A stretch of 11,734 bases of DNA. Source: Syntrophus sp. (in: bacteria). GTDB taxonomy: Bacteria > Desulfobacterota > Syntrophia > Syntrophales > UBA8958. The translations under genes were made by a program, and so were the position numbers. The notes below the pieces were generated by a model. That model made no database searches. It saw only the letters and a program-made list of their open reading frames with translations, and was not told where the DNA came from. The stretch is taken from NCBI GenBank assembly GCA_003451635.1, contig DMAT01000245.1, positions 1 to 11,734 of the forward strand, read 5' to 3'. Numbering within the stretch: the stretch's first letter is position 1; each line of letters opens with the position of its first letter. Below are positions 7,845 to 11,734 of this stretch, piece after piece.

Positions 7845-7912
7845 ATAGCGGGGTCAGGCTTACTTATTGACATTTGGTTCTAAATGTCAATAAGTAAGCC
7901 TGACCCCATAGC
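7845..7912. repeat. 5-bp direct repeat ATAGC bracketing the palindrome (possible target-site duplication)
   Basis: ATAGC occurs at 7845-7849 and again at 7908-7912, directly abutting both outer ends of the 58-bp palindrome. Removing the palindrome plus one copy would rejoin AGAGCAATAGC to AAGGAGAAGCATG, a normal leader with its ribosome binding site. This is the pattern expected of an insertion with a 5-bp target duplication, though a short match can arise by chance. Confidence 0.55.
7850..7907. repeat. 58-bp palindromic element (26-bp perfect inverted repeat, 6-nt loop), REPIN/MITE-like
   Basis: The left arm (7850-7875) begins GGGGTCAGGCTTACTTATTG. The right arm (7882-7907) is its exact reverse complement, ending CCTGACCCC. 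The loop is GGTTCT. All 26 arm positions pair. Outer ends with GGGGTCAGG resemble REP-type palindromes often seen near Y1 (RAYT/IS200-like) transposases; this family link is from memory and not tested. It stands 5 nt before the ribosome binding site of the transglutaminase gene, so its transcript would form a very stable hairpin next to the translation start. No transposase is present in the window. Confidence 0.85.
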
Positions 7913-7925
7913 AAGGAGAAGCATG

Positions 7926-9617
7926 ATGAGAAAATATATCCCTCCCGCAATCCTGGTGCTGATTCTCCTGTGGACCTGTCCCCTTTTCGGTGAAAATTAC
8001 ACCTTGAAAGGAGACATGGACTCGGCAATCCGCTACGAACTCCAGGAACAGGTCACAGCTAACCCGGGGGTCAAGAAAATCATCCTGAGCTTCGTCGTTC
8101 CCCAGAGCTTCACGTCCCCGACTTACAGCCAGGATATCAAGGATTTCAAAGTAATCTTCAATCCCGAGCCCCAGGATCGTGAGGAAAAGAAGGATAAACA
8201 CGGCAACATAGTGATCACGGCGACCTGGTCAAGGGTTCCAAACACCGTGGATGTCCGCCTCTCCTGCCAGGCCAAGAGCAGAACCCATCTCACGACCCTT
8301 TCAACCGGCGCCCCCTTCCCGGTGAAGGACCCCGGCGCAGAATTTGCCGATTATCTGAAGAGCACCGAACAGGTCCAGGCAAACGAGCCCAGGATTAAGA
8401 AGCTTGCCACCGATCTGACCAGCGGGGTAAAGACAGAATACGATGCGGTGCAGCGGATTGTCTCCTGGGTGGTGGATAACGTCCGCTATGTCACCCCCCC
8501 GGTCCGCTACGACGCCGTTTATTCACTGGAATCGGGGAAGGGGAACTGCCAGAATTATTCCCATCTCAGCGCCGCCCTCCTGCGCTCCGTGGGGATTCCG
8601 GCCCGTATCGTTGTCGGGGTGACCCTGAACGAACCCTACAATATCGCCTGGCAGAAAGGGATACTGACATTCAAGATGGGCCAGGGTCGCCACTCCTGGA
8701 TTGAGGTCTGGTTCCCAGATCTTGGCTGGGTCCCCTTCGATCCCCAGAACTCCGTCCTCTTCGTTTCCAATCGCTTCATACGCCTTGAAGTAGGTGCGGA
8801 CAATAATGAAACAAAAAACGACGGTCTGATGCGCTGGTCACAGCTGCAGGAAGCTAAAAGACCCGCCCTTCAGGAAGTCATCAACGCCAGCTTTGCCTCC
8901 GATCAGGTCAAGATCAAAGGGGATCGGGAATCCTACGGGCCGAAAAACCTGCTCCTGACACCGCAGGTCAAGGCCCAGTTTCAGCAGATCGCCATCATAC
9001 CTCCGCCCCCTCCTCCACCGCCGCCAAAAGACCCCGGCAAGCTGCGCTACACCGTTCCCTTCCTCTACGGAAATCTCGACTATCCAGAAGACGTCGATTT
9101 TGCTTTTCCCAGATCGGTGAAGGCCGCAGGGGCCGGCCAGTTCGAGATGCAGAACAATTTTCTTGTGGAGACGGCGGAGTATGTAACCACCCAGCGAACC
9201 CAGTATGCCCAGGTCTTTGTCCTGAAAAAACCGGTGAAGCTAGCCAAGGTCGGTCTTGCACTTCACAATTTCGGCGGCGACGGTATACTCTGGATTGACC
9301 TCTTCAAGGACGATAACGGAAAACCGGGAGCCCTCGTGGCCACCAGCGGGATGATCGGCGTCGAACAAATCTCCATGAAGCCGGGGTACCGCTGGGTAGA
9401 TTTCGACTTTGCCAAAGAAAAGCTCGACCTCATGCCCGGTTCTTACTGGATCGCCCTGGGCTTTACGGGCAGTCCCATCGTCAACTGGTTTTACACCTAT
9501 GGAAAACCGGTCGGCCCGGTGTATGGAACACGCTACAAGGGCGTCTTTGACAGTGACTGGAGCGGCGCCCTCAGTTACGAGTTCAATTATCGTATCGCGG
9601 GTCTGACGGTAAAATAG
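7926..9617 (+). CDS. Secreted transglutaminase-like (papain-fold) protein with polyproline linker
   Basis: Exported protein of 563 residues, exact function unknown. A signal peptide (MRKYIPPAILVLILLW, cut near residue 22) leads into a beta-rich N-terminal region (about 25-130). A transglutaminase-like domain follows (about 155-275) with the full catalytic triad: Cys208 in GKGNCQNYSHLSAALLRSVG, His256 in GRHSWIEVWFPDLGW, and Asp272 in PFDPQN. Nine consecutive prolines (359-367) form a linker before a C-terminal beta-sandwich-like domain (about 415-525, with GDGILWIDLFKDDNGKPG and MPGSYWIALGF), resembling surface or carbohydrate-binding-type modules. Members of this superfamily are usually proteases or amidases rather than crosslinkers. 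The start is ATG 7926 (AAGGAG 7 nt upstream); ATG 7923 is the alternative. The further upstream ATG at 7884 lies inside the palindrome and is rejected. The Cys18 context (LWTC) is not a proper lipobox. Confidence 0.85.
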   Translation: MRKYIPPAILVLILLWTCPLFGENYTLKGDMDSAIRYELQEQVTANPGVKKIILSFVVPQSFTSPTYSQDIKDFKVIFNPEPQDREEKKDKHGNIVITATWSRVPNTVDVRLSCQAKSRTHLTTLSTGAPFPVKDPGAEFADYLKSTEQVQANEPRIKKLATDLTSGVKTEYDAVQRIVSWVVDNVRYVTPPVRYDAVYSLESGKGNCQNYSHLSAALLRSVGIPARIVVGVTLNEPYNIAWQKGILTFKMGQGRHSWIEVWFPDLGWVPFDPQNSVLFVSNRFIRLEVGADNNETKNDGLMRWSQLQEAKRPALQEVINASFASDQVKIKGDRESYGPKNLLLTPQVKAQFQQIAIIPPPPPPPPPKDPGKLRYTVPFLYGNLDYPEDVDFAFPRSVKAAGAGQFEMQNNFLVETAEYVTTQRTQYAQVFVLKKPVKLAKVGLALHNFGGDGILWIDLFKDDNGKPGALVATSGMIGVEQISMKPGYRWVDFDFAKEKLDLMPGSYWIALGFTGSPIVNWFYTYGKPVGPVYGTRYKGVFDSDWSGALSYEFNYRIAGLTVK

Positions 9618-9636
9618 GATAGACGACTTCTGATTA

Positions 9637-9677
9637 AAGACGCGGGCCGGCGCCTTACGGTTACCGGCCCGTGTCTT
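9637..9677. terminator. Large intergenic hairpin between convergent genes, probable bidirectional terminator
   Basis: AAGACGCGGGCCGG (9637-9650) pairs with CCGGCCCGTGTCTT (9664-9677) over 14 positions with a single G-U wobble, around a 13-nt loop. With one bulged base the stem extends into flanking TTAA on both sides. It is the only structure in the 82-bp gap between two genes that end toward each other. Neither side has a good run of T, so intrinsic termination may be imperfect. Confidence 0.6.
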
Positions 9678-9699
9678 AACCAGGAATATTCCCGGGGGA

Positions 9700-10086
9700 T
9701 TACTTTTTGGCTTTCGTTTCCTTTTTCTTCGGGGCCGCCGACTTCTTTTCCACGGCCTTGACTGGGGCGGCCTTTTTAGCCGGCGCGGCACCTTTCTTGA
9801 CCGGCGCTTTGGCAATTACCGGTTTCGCCGCTTTTTTTGCTACGGCCTTGGCTTTCACCGGCGCAGCCTTGACAACTGCCTTCACATCCTTTTTAACCGC
9901 TGCCGCCTTGGGGGCTGCTTTGAGGGCGGCTTTCTTTTTCGCCTTTTCAGCAGCGGCCTTGCCTTTTGCCATACGTTCCTTACAGCAGATCAATTCTGCC
10001 ATACTTATCCCTACCACATCATCGACAACCACAACCAGACCACATAATTCACAGCTTAAAAGATCACCTTTTTTTGCCTTTGCCAT
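9700..10086 (-). CDS. Desulforedoxin-like iron-site domain fused to a histone H1-like Lys/Ala-rich tail
   Basis: Small protein of 128 residues with two unlike parts. Residues 8-40 carry Cys12 and Cys15 (CELCGLVVVVDD) and the adjacent pair Cys34-Cys35 (ELICCKERM). This is the CxxC...CC pattern of desulforedoxin and the N-terminal domain of desulfoferrodoxin, which binds one iron through four cysteines. The spacing between the pairs is a few residues longer than in typical desulforedoxin. From about residue 40 to the end the protein is almost only Lys, Ala, Pro and Val (AAPKAAAVKKDVKAVVK, APVKKGAAPAKKAAPVK), like bacterial histone H1-type tails that bind DNA without sequence preference. The start is supported by AGGAGG 9 nt upstream. 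There is no signal peptide, so it is cytoplasmic or nucleoid-associated. It is transcribed divergently from trxB. DNA binding and a redox or iron-sensing role are inference; the gene family is not one I can name. Confidence 0.85.
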   Translation of the reverse strand: MAKAKKGDLLSCELCGLVVVVDDVVGISMAELICCKERMAKGKAAAEKAKKKAALKAAPKAAAVKKDVKAVVKAAPVKAKAVAKKAAKPVIAKAPVKKGAAPAKKAAPVKAVEKKSAAPKKKETKAKK

Positions 10087-10150
10087 GCCTGTGTTCCTCC
10101 TGTCATTTTTTTATTACCGGCAACACCCCCGCCAGTCATAATATTATCTC

Positions 10151-10179
10151 CTTATAAATGAAATATTTCATCTTTTCAA
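10151..10179 (-). promoter_or_regulatory. Predicted promoter with palindromic operator for the iron-site/H1-tail gene
   Basis: On the minus strand a -35 TTGAAA (10174-10179) and a -10 TATAAG (10151-10156) are 17 bases apart. The spacer contains a perfect 14-bp palindrome, ATGAAATATTTCAT (10158-10171). A palindrome between the two hexamers is a classic position for a repressor site; the regulator is unknown. The start codon at 10086 would lie about 58 nt downstream of the transcription start. Confidence 0.5.
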
Positions 10180-10322
10180 GCTGAATTCTATTTAATATCA
10201 TTCTTTTTTGGCGCACTCATAAACATTCCTCTTTCTATTACCTCCCCTGTTATCGCAAGGGGTAAGGGAATGAGACATATTCCCTCGGGACCTGGTCTCG
10301 GCGTGAATTCTATTATATTCTT
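10180..10322. other. Non-coding stretch between divergent promoters, with short repeats and hairpins
   Basis: No convincing ORF lies in this part of the gap between the divergent genes. An 11-bp direct repeat, TGAATTCTATT, occurs at 10182-10192 and 10304-10314. Between the copies are several short, mutually exclusive stems: GGGAAT/ATTCCC (10266-10271 with 10279-10284) and GAGAC/GTCTC (10272-10276 with 10295-10299). It lies upstream of the trxB promoter, so any RNA from it would need another promoter. It matches no riboswitch or T-box consensus I can recognise. Confidence 0.35.
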
Positions 10323-10351
10323 TTGACACAGCCCCCGATTTATTCTATAAG
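10323..10351 (+). promoter_or_regulatory. Sigma70-type promoter for trxB-lgt (TTGACA-N17-TATAAG)
   Basis: A perfect consensus -35 TTGACA (10323-10328) is followed after exactly 17 bases by TATAAG (10346-10351). Transcription would start near 10358, leaving a leader of about 57 nt before the ATG at 10415. A second TATAAT (10384-10389) downstream has no -35 at a suitable distance. Confidence 0.8.
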
Positions 10352-10414
10352 GCACCGATGTAATTGAATTATAAGGAATATTCTATAATACACCAAGGAG
10401 GAATTCCTGAACCC

Positions 10415-11377
10415 ATGAATCCATCAACGGAATCAGACCTTTATGATATTGTAATCATCGGAGGGGGCCCCGCTGGCTATACCGCCGGCCTTTATGCCGC
10501 CCGCGCGGGCCTGAAGGCCCTGCTCATCTCCGGGGCATCGACGGTAAGTCAGATCACCGTTACCGATCTCATCGAAAACTATCCCGGGATCCCTGCGGGT
10601 ATCAACGGTTTTGAGCTTGTGGAAAGCTTCCGGAATCAGGCAGTCGCTTTTGGCCTGGAATGCATCACCGCCGACGTCCAGACCCTGGAGACTATTAGCC
10701 ATGGGGGAAAGAAGGCCTGGAGAGTCCTTACGGACAACCGGACATGGGAAACTCTTTCCCTGGTCATGGCCACCGGCGCCTACTGGCGACACCTTGGCGT
10801 CCCCGGAGAGGAGGCGTTTGTCGGACGAGGCGTCTCTTATTGCGCTACCTGTGACGGCCCCTTTTACCGGAAACGGGAAGTGGCGGTCGCCGGCGGCGGC
10901 AACACGGCGGTACAGGAAGCCATTTTTCTGACCAATTTTGCCACCAAGGTAACCATTGTCCACCGGCGCAACCGCTTGCGGGCCACCGGCATCCTCCAGG
11001 AGCGGGCCTTTGCCAACCCGAAAATCGAGATGGCCTGGGACGCCGTGGTAGAAGAAATCGGCGGCGCCAAGGGAGTGGATTGGATAAGGATAAAGGACGT
11101 AGTCACCGGCACAACCCGGGAGATTCCCACTGCCGGCGTTTTCATCTTTGTAGGCTTGATTCCCCAGACGACCCTCGTCAAAGACCTGGTTGCCCTGGAG
11201 AAGGACGGCTCCATCATCGTCGATCGGGACATGAGAACCTCGACCCCGGGGATCTTCGCCTGCGGAGACTGCATCCACAAATCCCTCCGCCAGGTCATTA
11301 CAGCTTGCGGCGATGGGGCAACAGCCGCCTACACCGCCCAGTTGTACGTCGAGGAGAGCAAGGGAGAGGCATACTGA
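10415..11377 (+). CDS. trxB: Thioredoxin reductase
   Basis: NADPH-dependent flavoprotein of 320 residues that reduces thioredoxin. FAD binding is shown by DIVIIGGGPAGYTAGLYAARAG (11-32, quoted here as its core GGGPAGY) and the C-terminal TPGIFACGDC (277-286). The redox disulfide is Cys143-Cys146 in SYCATCDGPFY. The NADPH domain has AGGGNTAVQEA and IVHRRNRLRA; the His-Arg-Arg motif favours NADPH over NADH. The segment before ENYPG reads STVSQITVTD, without the GGQ found in most TrxB. The ATG at 10415 is chosen over an upstream in-frame TTG at 10364, because it fits the family N-terminus and follows AAGGAGG (10395-10401). The 13-nt spacing is long, however, and contains the palindrome AGGAATTCCT. 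lgt follows after 1 bp. It could be a related low-molecular-weight flavin reductase, but TrxB is the best match. Confidence 0.94.
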   Translation: MNPSTESDLYDIVIIGGGPAGYTAGLYAARAGLKALLISGASTVSQITVTDLIENYPGIPAGINGFELVESFRNQAVAFGLECITADVQTLETISHGGKKAWRVLTDNRTWETLSLVMATGAYWRHLGVPGEEAFVGRGVSYCATCDGPFYRKREVAVAGGGNTAVQEAIFLTNFATKVTIVHRRNRLRATGILQERAFANPKIEMAWDAVVEEIGGAKGVDWIRIKDVVTGTTREIPTAGVFIFVGLIPQTTLVKDLVALEKDGSIIVDRDMRTSTPGIFACGDCIHKSLRQVITACGDGATAAYTAQLYVEESKGEAY

Positions 11378-11378
11378 G

Positions 11379-11734
11379 ATGGATGCCCTGATTGCTGCCT
11401 GGCGATACCTTCCCGGGCAGATAAACCCGAATATCATCGAAATTGGCGCCTTTCAGGTCCGCTACTACAGCCTCATGTACCTGGTCGCCTTCGCCCTGAC
11501 CTATTTCCTCGTCATGCACCGGATCAAGGATGAAAAATATGGCTATACGGCGGAAACTATCCAGGACCTAATGATCTGGCTGATTATCGGACTGATTCTG
11601 GGAGGCAGGCTGGGATATGTCTTGTTTTACAACTTCGATTACTATTTCCACCGCCCCTGGGAGATCCTGCTGCCTTTCGATTTTTCCAACGGCATCCGTT
11701 TTGTGGGCATCAGCGGCATGTCTTTTCACGGCGG
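11379..11734 (+). CDS. lgt: Prolipoprotein diacylglyceryl transferase, N-terminal part (3' end outside window)
   Basis: Inner-membrane enzyme that moves a diacylglyceryl group from phosphatidylglycerol to the lipobox cysteine of prolipoproteins, the first step of lipoprotein maturation. The first 118 residues are present, less than half of the usual length. Visible are INPNIIEIGAFQVRYYSLMY near the N-terminus, a hydrophobic segment (about 31-46), a second one (about 63-85) ending in the conserved GGRLGYVLFYN, and RFVGISGMSFHGG, whose His117 corresponds to the essential histidine of the family's HGG motif. The ATG at 11379 lies 1 bp after the trxB stop with GGGAGAGG 9 nt upstream inside trxB, so the two genes are cotranscribed and probably translationally coupled. 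The frame is open to the window edge. Confidence 0.95.
   Translation, partial: MDALIAAWRYLPGQINPNIIEIGAFQVRYYSLMYLVAFALTYFLVMHRIKDEKYGYTAETIQDLMIWLIIGLILGGRLGYVLFYNFDYYFHRPWEILLPFDFSNGIRFVGISGMSFHG

Noticed and set aside
7884..7925. Upstream ATG start for the transglutaminase gene
   Set aside because: This ATG is inside the right arm of the palindrome and lacks a ribosome binding site. AAGGAG and the signal peptide support the ATG at 7926 (or 7923).
10056..10139. 27-codon leader ORF on the minus strand (MTGGGVAGNKKM...) overlapping the start of the iron-site/H1-tail gene, with AAGGAG 8 nt upstream
   Set aside because: The AAGGAG overlaps the predicted -10 TATAAG, so it would not be in the transcript from that promoter. 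The peptide matches nothing I know. It would revive if transcription starts further upstream.
9707..10141. 144-codon plus-strand frame rich in Ala and Phe
   Set aside because: It is the complement of the Lys/Ala-rich tail (AAG and GCC repeats read as CTT and GGC), without a ribosome binding site or domain.
10261..10310. Possible T-box or riboswitch before trxB
   Set aside because: The short stems lie upstream of the strong trxB promoter, and no T-box or known riboswitch consensus is present.
10433..11437. 334-codon open frame on the minus strand opposite trxB
   Set aside because: It is antisense to a full set of TrxB motifs and has low-complexity, family-less translation; a GC-driven shadow.

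Overview
The window looks like a chromosomal segment of an anaerobic, Gram-negative, moderately GC-rich bacterium. I would place it in the former Deltaproteobacteria (Desulfobacterota/Syntrophia-like), but this is inference from gene content: a desulforedoxin-type iron domain, a Csd4/M99-type peptidoglycan carboxypeptidase, and RimO, IspB and Lgt of Gram-negative type. No rRNA, tRNA, CRISPR array, phage gene or intact transposase is visible. Coding density is high and both window ends cut a gene.

Layout. Positions 1-2932 (+): the 3' end of ftsK (DNA translocase), then rimO (ribosomal protein S12 methylthiotransferase), then an ispB-type polyprenyl diphosphate synthase, closely spaced on one strand. 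Positions 2942-7776 (-), convergent with ispB: a bifunctional NAD(P)HX repair enzyme (nnr, first in transcription order), then two secreted peptidoglycan-modifying enzymes whose genes overlap by 20 bp. The first is a YkuD-fold protein with two NTF2-like C-terminal regions (Csd6/Pgp2-like). The second is an M99-family metallocarboxypeptidase with the Csd4-type Gln-Glu-His zinc site (Csd4/Pgp1-like). Positions 7777-7925: a divergent control region with a strong promoter for nnr and a 58-bp near-perfect hairpin element (26-bp arms) flanked by a 5-bp direct repeat. The element lies just before the ribosome binding site of the next gene. Positions 7926-9617 (+): a secreted transglutaminase-like protein with a polyproline linker and a C-terminal beta-rich domain. 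Positions 9618-9699: a large hairpin between convergent genes. Positions 9700-10086 (-): a small protein fusing a desulforedoxin-like Cys4 iron site to a histone H1-like Lys/Ala-rich tail. Positions 10087-10414: a divergent regulatory region. Positions 10415-11734 (+): trxB (thioredoxin reductase) and the 5' part of lgt (prolipoprotein diacylglyceryl transferase), separated by 1 bp.

How it fits together. The most interesting unit is the overlapping YkuD/M99 pair. In Helicobacter and Campylobacter the equivalent enzymes act in sequence on peptidoglycan stem peptides (tetrapeptide to tripeptide, then tripeptide to dipeptide) and set helical cell shape. Here they appear as a translationally coupled cassette, suggesting a cell-shape or wall-trimming module outside Campylobacterota. 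The second notable item is the iron-site/H1-tail fusion, transcribed divergently from trxB, with a perfect 14-bp palindrome inside its predicted promoter.
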